Shown: one piece after another, positions 1-11,994 of the stretch
How the letters are laid out: the number at the start of each line of letters is the position of its first letter
How positions within the stretch are numbered: the stretch's first letter is position 1
DNA from: Prosapia bicincta
Taxonomy: Eukaryota > Arthropoda > Insecta > Hemiptera > Cercopidae
DNA: 64,000 nucleotides
Assembly: GCA_036971475.1 (NCBI GenBank)
Contig: JBAIZL010000001.1
Span: forward strand, 138,743,192-138,807,191
Direction: 5' to 3'
Program-made: the position numbers and the translations under genes
The notes under the pieces: model-generated
Databases searched by the model: none
The model's input: only the letters and a program-made list of their open reading frames with translations
Told to the model about the DNA's origin: nothing

Positions 1-400
1 AAGTTTTTAATTGTTAATCAAACACCTTTTATTCAATTATATTTACATAACATTTACAGCTCAATTACATTTCTTTTTAAATTGTGGATTACACTAGATG
101 TTAATACAGTTTTTTTCAGTAATAATTCATTAATTAAATATTAGGAATTAATTTTAGTTTTATATGGAAGAAAAACATTCCATAAAAATAGCAAGGTATG
201 CAATAAGTTATTTTGTTCATTTGACTTGAAATAAGTGATAACATTTGATTTCATAAAACAGCGGATTTTATGTCATAGATTATGTGGTTAAACAGCTGTT
301 TTAACGCATAGATTATGTAACTTGGTTTATTTTATATATAATTTTTTAATAATATTAACTAAATAAAACTTTCTTTATTGACCTAAGTAGGAGTTGACGT
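1..400. repeat. Dispersed AT-rich repeat 'R', copy 1 (cut by window edge)
   Basis: This stretch matches 50865-51310 over several hundred bases with many small changes. Shared landmarks in the same order are 'aattaattttagttt', 'gcaaggtatgcaataa', 'atttcataaaacagc', 'ctgttttaacgcatag' and a closing 'gttgac/attgac' block. Shorter parts recur at 61665-61860, 63745-63800 and 33675-33735. No open frame or terminal repeat is visible, so the class is unknown. Two other copies lie next to PLE ends, so it may be a PLE-associated or SINE-like sequence. Confidence 0.6.
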
Positions 401-1303
401 GAACTTTTTTTTTTGTTTATATTACTTCTTTATTAAAATATTAAATGATTTTACGTGATTTGTTTAATGGAACTAACATAAACATCATGTCTTTAAATAT
501 ATTATGTTTAGTACAGTAAAATGTAGACCGAACAATGTTTTCTGAACTTAAACTCGGCACTGCTAGAAACTAAGTGTATTCGTCTCTGTAGTATGTTAAA
601 AATGTTCGTTACCTTCATTACTTACATCTTGGTTATAAAACAAGTAGTAAGCTGATACTTGATTGTTAAGCTTTATAGTAGGTAACACCAAACATAAAAT
701 AATTAAGACATATGACGTCACGAGCCAATGTTAGTCACCACTGTGAGATATTTGTGTACAGCTTTTGAACAAAGATAATAAGTAATACCCAATTATAATC
801 ACTCATGTTCTTTATTACGCATTTGAATAAAGTAATTGTAACCAAACATAGCTTAGAATGGATGTAACCAGATGGAACAGTTGTGCTTTTCCTAAGAATC
901 GTATATAAGGAAATAAACATTGATTGTGTTACTTAATGCTTAGTTAATATTAGATTAGTTATACAAATATTACTGTAAAGCTACACTTGGATCCCGTAAT
1001 AATGTTTTACTCCACCCCAGCTGGTGTACCCAGAGGGGGGCCAAAGACATCAACAACAGGGGGAGGAGGCATCAGGTAGCTTGTAATATTCCCTTGAATC
1101 AGTCAAGTAACTTCAATAAATACTTTGTTTTATTGCACAAACTCAACAACTGAGTATTTTCAAGGGATATTCTCGAAGCTTTTATTATCGATGCATTTAC
1201 ATATTATTAACATTTTAATTAACTAACGCTCCTAATACTTCAGGCAGAAATAAAAACTAAAAAATGTATTGATAACACTTATTTAATGGTTAATCTTAGT
1301 AGT

Positions 1304-1305
<2 letters not shown>
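401..1305. other. Unique AT-rich DNA, nothing recognised
   Basis: No open frame with recognisable protein content, no tandem structure and no terminal repeat was seen. Short open frames here have AT-rich, low-information translations. Confidence 0.5.
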
Positions 1306-1346
<41 letters not shown>

Positions 1347-1378
1347 TTCATGTATATACATATATTTATACATAATTT

Positions 1379-1428
<50 letters not shown>
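1306..1428. repeat. Compound (TA)n-(CA)n-(TA)n microsatellite
   Basis: A (TA)n run at 1306-1340 is followed by about 40 bp of mixed sequence, then (CA)n at about 1380-1399 running directly into a second (TA)n to 1428. Confidence 0.95.
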
Positions 1429-1429
<1 letters not shown>

Positions 1430-1433
<4 letters not shown>

Positions 1434-2505
1434 GCATGCACACTATTCCGTTTCCAAAGGATGATGACGCGCGTTTATTTTTTTTCTTTATATGTTGGTG
1501 ACGGGGTATCCAGGCCCTTTGACCCTTTCCCCTTTGGCGCTCCACTGCACTACCCTCTGCCCCATTGCCTTATTATTACAAGGTACTCCGAAATACTCAA
1601 ATGTAAACCATGGAGTTTATTTGTTTTATCTGTTAGTCTCTAAACAATTTTGTGCTACAAAATTATATTGGAGAGAATGTAATCACAACTGGGTTACGGA
1701 TTAAAGCCGGATTAACATTTATCTTTTCTTAATCCCTATTAAAATTCTTTCAATTCTTTGCATTTGCAAAACATTACCACTTCAATATTTCCTTCAGAAG
1801 ACACAATTTAATAGAGGTAATTTAATAAATAAAACTTTAAAACCCCATTAACAAAATAATTGATTATTCAGTACCAATATATTCCCGAGTTTTATATAAG
1901 GTTCTATAATTTTTATTATTTTAAATGCAGATAAAATGAATACATATTTTTCTAATTTTGTATTATTTTTTGGGATGCAATAGTTATTCATATCCGTGCT
2001 AGACCATATGGAGTTCCTATACATTCTAAATATTTAGTATATTTGTCAATATCATTTGTAGGAAATATTTTATTTGCCAAGATTTTTTCATATGAAGCAA
2101 AATGGTCAAGTGTTGAATGACTCCAAATATTTAATCCATATTATATGTATTTGAATCAGGATTTACTCGTATGCTTTGAAGGTTCGTTATCTTTCCTGGT
2201 TACCTTTAATTAATTGGTTTATGCATTTGTTCATTATTGTCTTATAAGTGCCGAAAACATTTGTTTTAAATACTCCCAGCCCACGCTAGGCGGGAATATT
2301 GGCGACGTTACCTCGTAGGAACCAACACCAGGGAATCGGTGATCATCTGTCGTGACGTCTAGGCGAAGTAAGCTGCTTGATAGGTAAGTGCCTTACTCAT
2401 AATGAAAGTGTTAATCCTCCTCGTCATCCTACAGCTCCACATTCATCGCAGATGTTGTCATATTACTTTGATATTCACTATATCTGTTTGCCTCCTCTCG
2501 GGTAT
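1430..2505. other. Unique DNA, nothing firm; possible non-coding exon near 2275-2375
   Basis: Most of this is featureless AT-rich sequence. About 2275-2400 is locally GC-richer. It has a plausible acceptor (tcccag) near 2280 and a strong donor context (ATAG|gtaagt) near 2377. All three forward frames of that block contain a stop, so a coding exon is not supported. Confidence 0.3.
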
Positions 2506-2509
2506 TTCT

Positions 2510-3660
2510 GTTCCTTTCAGTCTATTCTTCAACTATTTACTATTTGAATCTCCTATACTGTCTCTAACATAAACACCATTGCTCTTGATTACTTTCTCTT
2601 GACAGATTCCCTTCCAATTGTCGTTGTCTTTGTGTTCTATTTTCTCTGATATTTTTTATTTCAGTCTCCTGTCCTGTCTCCATTCTTTTAAACATAATCA
2701 ATTCTGATACCTTCTTCTTAACAGATGTTTAATGTTATAAACACCACTATTTATCCACTATTATTGACTTCCTTTTCACAGATTTCCTTCCGCTTAGTAA
2801 TAATAACCTAGTGTTTCTATTTGCTAAATATTTTATATTTTTGTGTTATTTTCTATTTATAATATTACAAACATAATTTCTATCGTCTTTCTCTTTACAT
2901 ATTTTTTCCACTTAATGATGCCCTCATGCTCTGTACTCTATCAATATTATACATATCATTAATATTTTCTACTTTTTATATTTTAAACACTATCATTTCC
3001 TTCCTTTTCACAGATTTCCCTCCACTTAATAATAACCTGGTGTCTTCTATTCTCTAAATATTTTACAATTTAGTGACCTTTTCTATCTATAATATTATAA
3101 ACGTCATCATTTCTATCGCCTTTCTACTTACTAATGGCCTCGTTTTTCTGTTCTCTAAATATTTTTTAATTTGTTCTAATTGTTTACTTCTAATATTATT
3201 AACACCACCATCTCTATCGTCCCCTTTACATATTTCCTTCAATTTACTCGTGTCTTCTATTCTCTTAATAGCTTTCATTTTATTGTCATTTTGTACTTTT
3301 AATACTATTAACACCACCTTTTCTATTGCCTTCCTCTTTACAGATTTTCTTCGACTTGTTGATGCCTTTGGGTCCTCTATTTCTCAATAATTTACATTGC
3401 CGTCTCCTTTTCTATGTATTACATTATAAGAGCTATAGTTTCTGTTATCTTCCGCTTCACAGACTTTCTTCTACTTGTTGATGCCCTCGTGTCCTCTATT
3501 TCTAAATATTATTCATGGCCCTCTCCTTTTATGTATTACATTATAAATGCAATAATTTTTGTGGTCTTCCTTTTGATTTCCTTTCACTTGTTGATGCCTG
3601 CGTGCCCTACTTTTAACGGTTTGAATGTTGTTTGCTTACTTCTTGGTTTGTTTCATTTCT
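2510..3660. repeat. Degenerate pyrimidine-rich tandem array, about 116-bp period
   Basis: A block built as 'acagattt-cctt-cact-t...ctctaaatatttt...ttctat-tataatatta-aa-c-c' recurs about every 115-120 bp. The 'acagattt'-like anchor is near 2602, 2719, 2777-2897, 3010, 3228, 3341, 3461 and 3575. Copies are strongly diverged, so this is an old array. The hydrophobic, Leu/Ile/Ser-rich open frames at 3073-3390 and 3414-3662 are products of the pyrimidine-rich repeat, not membrane proteins. Confidence 0.6.
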
Positions 3661-6606
3661 GAATTTCACATTCTTGAATAAATCCGAACGTCCGTTAGCA
3701 GCTATTTCTGAGTAAATACAAACAACACATACTAATATTTCTTTTGATACATATTTCTAAAAGTACCAACTTAAAACGGATTCGTGTCAGAGATGAGACC
3801 AGAGCATATACGTTCATGCAACAGTGGCCAAATCTGTAAATAGATTGAGTAAATATAATAAAATTATATTATGAAACAAATATTTACAAGTTTCAGTTTG
3901 GGACTGTTTGTGGTGGGCGATGGGAAATGTTTATTATATCAACCGTTTCAGACTCGAAACACGCGTAATCCACAGTGGCCTCAGAAATAGACTAATTCTC
4001 TTAGTTCCGCTGTGGGTTTAGTTAACGTGCAACGAAATCTTACTAATTGTTATCAGAGTAAGACCCATTTTCACATAGGTTTAAGGATTGTTTTTAAATC
4101 GATCAAAAAATTACTCTCTTGTTTGGTGGTTTGTGAAATGGCTTACGCATTAATATGTTTACTGGTATAGATAATATCCGGTAATTGCCAATTCTAGCAT
4201 TCGGGTAGCCAAACACTTGCAGAGAGAGGATTCACAAAATTGAAAGGTTTAACTCTAAATTGAGAAAAAAATATGTTTATGTAATCGTATTTATTTTATA
4301 ATAACTGACATCTACTATTACGCACAATGTATACTATTCGGTTAGCGCATGCGCCGTTAACCTAAATATTAAAGACAGAAGATTCATCCGCTCACACACA
4401 GGGATCGCCTTCAGATAGGGATTCCTTCATCCTAGAGTGATAATGTTTAACAAATCTAAATGATTTTAAAAAACATATAATTTATATTTAGGCAAGCACA
4501 CAAATAATTTACCATTTATTTCGTCAAATACCAACGTTTCTTGTTAGTAACTTTATAGTCAGTTGACCTTTCACAAAATTACAGCCTTAGCTGGATACAG
4601 TATAAGAACTGGGAATCGGCAAAAAAAACTATATAGAAACGTGCGGAGCGGATATCACACCAATCCTAGTTATAAAATATATCCTTATTTCCGGTTGCCT
4701 TCTACTGCTTTATACCCGTTAATTACTATAATCAATAGAGAAGCGAGTAATTCAATTATAAATTATGTGACCTCTCTTTGGTGAAATAAAACAATAGTCT
4801 TAAAAAAAAGCATTTTTAAAATATTGGTCTTCAGTACTCAAAGTGTTTGCCTTTCCAAGAAAACAAAAGACTATCCAGACCTTTAATGACGACAGTTTGC
4901 TCGTGTGCGTGTGCAAATTTTTAAAAAAAGAAAGAAAGATGGTGAGATTCGGAGAAAAGAGGGCGAAAGATAAAAGACCTCTTGACCCTTTGGCCAGTAG
5001 AGAACAAAGGTCGAGGCGGAATTGTTGATTATATAAAACCCAAGATACGAAACCGCTACTACCACGAATAAGCCTCGAACTGGAGACCAAGTGGGTAACT
5101 AACAACAGATCCACGATTGGTACTTACATGAAAGATTCAGGTAGTCATACAATAAAAATAACACATGATGCAGGAAAATTAGGTGCTTCGACCTTGATGC
5201 ACTGCATTTTGGGGTTTACCTTTTGCGGCGGAGCTAGATCTACTAACCTTTTTCAAATATATTCTTATAAACACAGCATTTTTTTAATTAAAATGCCCAA
5301 CGTTTAAAGATTGTGATCAGTAGAAAATATGGTTAGAATAAGAATAAAACTTGAAACTTCTCTGCTCTGTAAAACAGGAAAGAATCGTAGGAGGTCTTCT
5401 AACCTGGTAGTAGGGGGATTACGTCAGAGGATATGGACTTGTCAGGTTAGAGTTGTTTTAAACAGGAAAAAGTATAATCAAAAAGTTAGTCCGCCGCCTC
5501 CCGCAATTGACAATTCTATTTTCACTTCCTGCTTGTATTTACGACTTTCACCCTGCGATAAGAAATATGCGCATGTCGTTACCACCACATCTATTTGAGT
5601 GGCCAGATTCTGAAAGAGGACAAACGTTGGGAATGGAAAATAGTAACTAAGCACGGTGACAACTTCACTGAGAAACAAAGCAAATTTACGAATACCGTTT
5701 ATTATGAATACCGCCCGACTCTGATTGGACAAGAATAACAATCGGAAAATACCTTTCTTATTTTAATTTTACTACTGTTAAATTACACAACAAAATTTTC
5801 AATTGGAAATAAATTTTTCAATCGCGTATCAAATATATACTCAAGCAATTAAAATACATTTTGGTTTGAGAAATCATTTCAAATGGTTAGCGTTTCACAG
5901 CAGTACACATGACTTGCCAAATTCGTGAATTATTTAGGTCATGTTTACACTAACGCTCTGATAATAAAATAATAATATGTCTACATGTCTTGAGCCACTA
6001 CAGCTGTGACTACATAAGCAGACAGCTTTTACCTGTTCCTCAGTTAATTCCAGCCTGCATATCTCGACAGTACTCATTGTTATCGGCTGAGAAACCAGCA
6101 TTAACGAAGAGGAAAGTACTTTATGCAATTCCACGAACTGCCACACATGACAAAAGCAGGAAAATACGAATATGTAGGCTCAAGTGTTTATTACACTGAA
6201 TGTCTACTGCATTACACAGGTGAAATAAGGCTTGGTTGTGTCGAACACCAGTCTGATAGCATAACACTAAAAACAAAGCTATATAGCTCGAAATAAAATT
6301 TCGAAAAATACCATTCTCTTCGCCACACAGTTATTAAGAGCTATAAAACTCTTGCTTTAATATTTTTCAAAATCATTCAGTTCCTCTCGGGATTAATTAT
6401 TTGAACAGTTGGTAATGGCATGCCTGGGCCCTCTATTGATGATTTACAACTATAGCATGACGCTAATTTAGCGTGGCAGAAAATATTTTAAAATTATAAA
6501 CAGATTTCGTTGTTGACTGTTCAATGGAAGAATGGTTTCTTATTCAGTATTGTTAAAAAATGGCTGCTGTTGACTGTGCCTACTTACAATGACATAATGT
6601 TTCAGC
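3661..6606. other. Unique DNA, nothing recognised
   Basis: No gene or repeat could be supported. On the minus strand near 5070-5100 there is a weak Pol III B-box-like string (CAGTTCGAGGC), with no convincing A box at the right spacing. The overlapping short open frames at 4800-5114 have no recognisable domain. Confidence 0.4.
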
Positions 6607-7012
6607 GCACATGCGCATTGCAACCTTCACTCTCGTTTGGCCGGACTATACGTTGTGTCCACAGTTCCGACACTATCATAGGTCAGGCACCGTATCTGTA
6701 CTGACCTACTGGCCGGTATAATGCAGGTCTTCCTTCTCCTAAGACTATAATGTAACAGCCAGGCTGCACATGCGCATTGTAACGTTCCCTCTCGTTTGGC
6801 CGAATTATACGTTGAGTCCACAGTTCCGACACTATCATAGGTCAGGCACCGTATCTGTACTGGCCTACTGGCCGGTATAATGCAGGTCTTCTTTCTTCTA
6901 AGACTATAATGTAACAGCCAGGCTGCACATACACATTGTAACGTTCCCTCTCGTTTGGCCGAACTATAAGTCGTGTCCACAGTTCCTACACTATCATAGG
7001 TAGGGCACGCTA
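6607..7012. repeat. 159-bp tandem repeat, about 2.6 copies
   Basis: The string 'tctcgtttggcc' falls at 6631, 6790 and 6949, exactly 159 bp apart. The flanking blocks ('cacagttc-acactatcatagg', 'ctactggccggtataatgcagg', 'ctaagactataatgtaacagcc') repeat in register. The 117-aa minus-strand open frame over it is a read-through of the repeat. Confidence 0.9.
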
Positions 7013-10000
7013 TCGGTTGCTTTATTTGTATGGCGGAAGCATTGACTGATAACTGATCTCAATTTCAATTTAGTTGTACAGAGATATTTTTCGTGATAAG
7101 GCACAAAAGTGAGCTCTTATCACTTTCTTCAGCTTCAGTGAGTCTGGTTCACTATTTCGAGGATAGAACTTTTTTTTGCCCTCTCTTTAATGTCTTTAGT
7201 TTTTTTATAACAAATTTCTTAACCAATTACATTTGAGGCAGCGTGCGACCGATGATAATCTTACTTCGTTTCAAATACAATGCTCTTACGCGCTAGCGAT
7301 GATCACCGGTTGTGCTCTTCTAAATAAGTGATTTAATGTCTACATTATTGTAGTATACACATGGAACAATCAAATCTCACAATATTATTTTTAATACTTT
7401 AAAGCTAATCACATTTCGGCAACTATCTCCTCAACACTGACAGATAATCTGTCATTATAGCTACACGTATAAGTTAAAACCAATGTTTATATGTCACTGA
7501 TGATAAAAATATAGTCAAGAAAACCTGTCTGCCATTCAATTAAAAAAAATAATAATCTTAGATTGGTTTTGTTTATTCGTGTGCTGCTGTAAGTTGATCT
7601 CAAAAACTAAGTTCAAAACTGTATTAACTGCAATACACTTGTTAGCAATGATTTATACTTCCGGGCCTAAGTAAATTTTAAATTTACAATTTCAAGGATT
7701 TGTCGATATTTAGACCTGACATAGTTCTGGAATTGTTATGACGTATTGAATTCTAAATTTATTTGTGTCAAAATTTATAAATTTTTCCATAATATGTTGA
7801 AATAAAATTCCTTTCGTTTAAATAAATAATATTAAACTGTAATGAAAACATATTCCATTTAAAAAAAAACATTTCAAACAAATAACATTATCTTTTATCC
7901 GTAATGGCAGTAATAAATATATCGTAATTTTACATTTAAAAATATTATATTTATTTTAAAACATTCTGTTACTGCTCTTTGCCGAATGGTTAACCTAATT
8001 AAATAATTTATAGTAAATTTCATTTGAAAATTATATAAAATATGCTGACTTCTAAATTTAGAGTAAACAGACGTCGTAAAACAAATATGTGAATTATTTG
8101 TGAAAATCAGTAACATAAAAGAATCCTGAGCGAGACGCGAACCGAAAAAGTCTTCCTACTGACTTATATATTCACTACAAGAACACTGAACGATGAACAT
8201 AATTTTAAAAAACCTAAAGTTGGTAATAAATAATCTAAATATGCATTTTGCCAATATCCATGAAAGAAAAACCACCGAATTTCGATCGTTTTGTATATTT
8301 TGCCAGTTGAGGGTGACAAAGAATATACAACGTAGCCTTACTAAGGTAATTCCGAATACTAACCGTTAAATGTTTCCCGTCCGTTCGTTTTCACTTCCGT
8401 TATTGGGAAGTAGCTTTTATAACCAGTTCTATCTCTGACTATATAGTGCGAAGAAATCAGTAAGACGTTAACGTGGACTACAAACCTTTAAGATTGCAAA
8501 TAATTTGAAGATGTTTGTGGCAATATATGTTAAATGTGTGCGGAGAAATATTGGACAAAAAAAAAGAGAATCATCAATATTTTGTAGTGCTATATTGCAC
8601 AATCGAATGTATACGTTCCAGGCTCGGTTCACAAAGTATGTTACGATAACCGTGACTCGGTCGATTTATCAACCAATCCTGACTCACACTGTTTCCTCGT
8701 TATCATTGTTAAAGGCCATCAAAGCTGCACACAAGGTAACTACGAAATTTGCACCTCCGGGTCAACCTGGATTAAGTGACGTAGGCAAGTATATAAACAC
8801 AACGCATGACACCTTACTTCCATCGGGACTGTTAAATCGACACGAATATAAAATTATTCATGGTGTCAGTTGTTTATGGTAATTACTATTATGCAAAAAA
8901 TAGATCTCAATATTTTTGCGAAAAGTTTGTATCGATATTTTTGTCAGTGTGAGGGCCGCATAATAGACCATGTCAAAAACTATGAAATTTTACTACCGTG
9001 CATATTTCTGGTAGCGAGCGTTGAGCCACGTGACCTAACTATAAACGTAATTGGCTATTTTACTGCCAAGGGTTGTGGATTAAACCTCCCAGAAGGATTA
9101 TAACGTTTATTTTAAAAATTATACATTAAAAAAGTTATAATAAGTTGACCAATTACGCAAAACATTTCACAATAATTTCGAAAACGTCAAAGGTTATTTC
9201 AAATTTTATAATTAAAGAGGTTTTCCTACAAAACTAATTGACAGCAACCTTGCAACTGATGGTAAATATAAGTATAAATGTCCGATAAAGCCCTCAGTGT
9301 ATGTAAGTCCATTTGGCGAAGGGTATTTGAGAAATAAAATTACTAGAGGGCATAGGCTCTACATCCTACAGAAAATCATTGTAATAGATCATGAGGTTTC
9401 GAACGCTCTTTCAAAGAGCTCTTGTACATTATTTCTTTGCAGATTGGTGGAAATGAAATTTTATAGTTTGCTTTTAAGAACTTAATATTTTATTTTCTCT
9501 ATCCGTCTAAGTGTAAGCGCTACAATTGCGTAAGATTTAATTTTCAAAATTTATCTTGTTACTAAAAGTTTGCCCTCCCAACCAGAATATCATCTGAAGG
9601 GAGCGTTACAGATCCCTGGAAATAACGTCTCTGAAGTTACAAGCTTTACGAGTTACAAGGTACAGAAACGAGGAAATAATATGCTTCAGTTACAAAGTTG
9701 TACCATCAGGGAAAGCGTGGGGTTCATTTACAACGGACGCGACGGGAGATAAAACATAGTCAAAACAAATATAAATATTTTACTATAAAAGCCTGTATAT
9801 TGGTAAACCTTAGGTTTTACTAGTAAATCTTAGGCCTTTCCGACATTATTTTTTATAAACAACTAGCTTACCTGGTAAACTTCTTACCGCCTAACAGTCA
9901 ATCAATATCATGTTAACCTTAGCTAAACGTGTAAAACTTAAGAACTAAATAGCTGACCCGTTAGACGATGTCCTGTCTTAACTATAAATATTCAATTCAA

Positions 10001-10130
10001 ACAAGAATCAAGAGTAAAATAAGAATACAGAGTTTAATGTTTACTGTAATGCACAATATTCAATTTGTTTTATATGATATCCAACCATGTACTTATGGTT
10101 ACTGAAAAGCAACTATAGCCACTGCCCTAT
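7013..10130. other. Unique AT-rich DNA, nothing recognised
   Basis: About 3.1 kb without a supported feature. The longest open frame (8505-8882, plus, 125 aa) has no recognisable domain, an AT-biased composition and no flanking splice signals strong enough to call. Confidence 0.45.
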
Positions 10131-10193
10131 ATATATATATAATTAATAAATTAAAAATATTTCAAAAACAAGAATACTTTTAATGAATATATT

Positions 10194-10241
10194 TATTCAA
10201 AGCTTTTCACCGATAAAATAGTATCAGCATCTTCAGGAAAA
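10194..10241 (-). ncRNA. Hammerhead-ribozyme-like motif, PLE terminus (copy A)
   Basis: Minus strand, 5' to 3': TTTC, core CTGAAGA (10236-10230), one extra T, helix II GCTGATA...TATCGGT, GAAA (10208-10205), palindrome AAGCTT, T, then GAAT. This fits CUGANGA...GAAA...UH. Helix III has no loop, so pairing would need a second molecule. Helix II has G-U and U-G pairs where copy B has other pairs. It lies 77 bp after the PLE stop codon. Confidence 0.7.
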
Positions 10242-10317
10242 TAATTATCTAATAAAACATTTTTACAAAACTAAATCATATGTACACAAAGAATCATATG
10301 TTTATAAGTATTGCACT

Positions 10318-10866
10318 TTATGTAAATCTTTCTATAACATCAATGACTTTATAAATAGTTTGGTGCCTTGATCTCACTTGAATTTGTTCATCAATTAATT
10401 TGTCTTTAACTTTATGCTTATAAACTTCCAATGTTTCAAATATATTCCTTTTTAATCCTTTATTTAATTCTGTTATTAATTTCATATTTTCTATTTCCGG
10501 AAACTCATGTCCATTATTAATACAATGCGTAGCTAAATTTGATTTGTATATGTTTGGTTTGATATAAGCGTTTAAATGTTCTTTGTATCTTTCTTTTAAT
10601 TTCTTTTTTGTTTGTCCTACATATAATTTATTACAAGATTGACATTTTATATTATATACTCCATTTCTTTCGTGCATATTATTTTGATTTTTGTTATTGT
10701 TTATTAAATTTTTAATTTTATTATCAGTTTTATATGTAATTTGTAAATTTGTTTCTTTAAATAATCTTGTAATTTTATTTATTTCGTTACCAGTGAATGT
10801 AAAAGTTGTCCAAATATTTTCTCTCTTATTAGGTACAAAGTTATTTTCGAGTTTCTGTTTTCTTAT
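10318..10866 (-). pseudogene. PLE protein fragment with GIY-YIG endonuclease domain
   Basis: The frame is open from about 10866 down to the stop at 10318. Its protein would start before the ATG at 10677: the codons upstream of that ATG are open and PLE-like (WTTFTFTGNEINK...). From the ATG, the GIY-YIG core reads GVYNIKC...CNKLYVGQT, followed by a basic helix (KKKLKERYKEHL) and THCINNGHEF. In PLEs this domain nicks target DNA and follows the reverse transcriptase. The RT is missing here, cut off at a microsatellite, so this is a dead fragment although the endonuclease part has no stop. Very similar tails occur at 47925-48180 and 62489-62728 (e.g. IDEQIQ). Confidence 0.85.
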
Positions 10867-10917
10867 TATAATATTATTATATTATTATTATATTATTATT
10901 TCTTATTATATTCTTAT

Positions 10918-10968
<51 letters not shown>
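10861..10968. repeat. (ATT)n followed by (AT)n microsatellite
   Basis: Irregular ATT/TTA triplets at 10861-10917 pass into pure (AT)n to 10968. The tract marks the truncated 5' side of the minus-strand PLE fragment. Confidence 0.9.
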
Positions 10969-10972
<4 letters not shown>

Positions 10973-11078
10973 AACAATATATAATTCTATATCTAATACT
11001 ATTTATTAGGAACATATTGTGGTGGAATTTAATAATAAATACACAAAAACAGCTTAACCACAAACGTTCTTGATTTTA

Positions 11079-11120
11079 CCCTTATGTACATTTCAGCTAC
11101 CAAATACCATCATCAGAGGG
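11079..11120 (-). ncRNA. Hammerhead-like motif, left arm of fold-back element
   Basis: Minus strand: helix I CCCT (11120-11117), core CTGATGA (11116-11110), extra T, a weak helix II, GAAA (11094-11091), palindrome ATGTACAT (11091-11084), A, then AGGG (11082-11079). CCCT/AGGG pairs perfectly, whereas the other arm has ACCT/AGGT. Helix II has decayed to about three pairs. Confidence 0.6.
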
Positions 11121-11168
11121 ATGACATACAAAGACTGAGTATGAAGAACATTCAGTCTTTGCAGGTTA

Positions 11169-11214
11169 TACCTCTGAGGATGGTTACTTTGTAACTGAAA
11201 TGTACATAAAGGTA
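11169..11214 (+). ncRNA. Hammerhead-like motif, right arm of fold-back element
   Basis: Core CTGAGGA (11174-11180), extra T, helix II GGTTAC-ttt-GTAACT (six pairs, the outer one G-U), GAAA (11197-11200), palindrome ATGTACAT (11200-11207), then A. Helix I ACCT/AGGT pairs if one A is bulged. As in the PLE copies, helix III is a loop-less palindrome, but of different sequence. Confidence 0.65.
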
Positions 11215-11274
11215 AAATAAAGAAAGTTTGTGGTTAAGAGGTTTTTGTGTATTTATTATTCTATATCTATTACT

Positions 11275-11994
11275 TTCAAATAATACGTTAACACATAAAA
11301 TAGAATCCATATTTATTATATAAAATTAAGTAAGTAAAATTTATTGTATAAGTTAATATATTTATAAGCATGTATATATATTTATATATACATTTATACA
11401 TTTATATATTTATATACATTAGAGTCGTTTTCAATTCAATAGCATTTCAACTTATATTGGACGGTAATTAAAATATAGTAATACAACTTCTGTTTCAAAA
11501 CATCTGCAATGCAAACTAAACGCATATAAAAAATGTTGTATGAAATCTTATTTTCACCTAAGTATTAGCTATACGTCATAGCGTGGTTACCGCCATCTAT
11601 TGATAATTAATTGCATCTATGTTAATATTTCTTATTTCAATTTACATGTCTGAAAGCTCGGTCAGAAAAGTAGGAGGTCAGATTTTTAATGTTTTTTTAT
11701 TTAATCGACTTAGGCGCCCCCAATCGGATTACACATACGCCAGAACCTTCCCAGGAGTGTTTTCAATAATTTCCCAAAGTTTAATGACAATCGGATAAAC
11801 TGTTTAGGAAGGCATAAGATATCTATAGACGAACATTAATTTCTATTTATATAGACAATGATTTTATAAGAGACGATTTTTCAGGCTTCTATCCCGACAA
11901 CATAATATCAAATTCGAGTTTAGAATGTTAGGTTTTACCAATGACAGTGAGTAAATGTTCGTTTCGGGGATAAAACTAAGGCAATGAATATTTC
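11275..11994. other. Unique AT-rich DNA, nothing recognised
   Basis: Irregular 'tatatattta' repeats at 11370-11420; otherwise featureless. Confidence 0.5.

Larger units (their letters stand above)
10131..10880 (-). mobile_element. Penelope-like retroelement fragment, 3' part
   Basis: Read on the minus strand, this holds the C-terminal end of a PLE protein (10866 to 10318), then a hammerhead-like motif (10241-10194) and a terminal segment ending in a short AT run near 10131. The terminal 120 bp is nearly identical to 38590-38712 on the plus strand, so the two belong to one subfamily. The 5' side is lost at an (ATT)n/(AT)n tract (10861-10968). Order and orientation fit the known layout of PLEs, in which hammerhead motifs lie in the LTR-like ends. 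Confidence 0.85.
11001..11257. mobile_element. Fold-back retroelement with two opposed hammerhead-like motifs
   Basis: Two arms (about 11031-11125 and 11160-11257) are near-perfect inverted copies around a 35-bp centre. Each arm ends outward with 'aataaatacacaaaaac' and holds a hammerhead-like motif facing outward. The element is bounded by an imperfect direct repeat, attctatatcta(a/t)tact, at 10984-11000 and 11258-11274 (16 of 17 identical), which looks like a target-site duplication. No open frame fits, so it is non-autonomous. Sharing of the hammerhead architecture with PLE ends suggests a PLE-mobilised element; that is inference. Confidence 0.7.

Noticed and set aside
2280..2376. Coding exon with a good donor
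   Set aside because: All three frames carry a stop within the block; at most a non-coding exon.
3073..3390. Hydrophobic 105-aa frame resembling a membrane protein
   Set aside because: Hydrophobicity follows from a pyrimidine-rich degenerate tandem repeat, and similar frames recur per unit.
5060..5110. tRNA gene on the minus strand
   Set aside because: Only a partial B box; no A box or cloverleaf could be built.
8505..8882. 125-aa open frame as a host gene
   Set aside because: No recognisable domain, no supporting splice or promoter signals, AT-driven composition.
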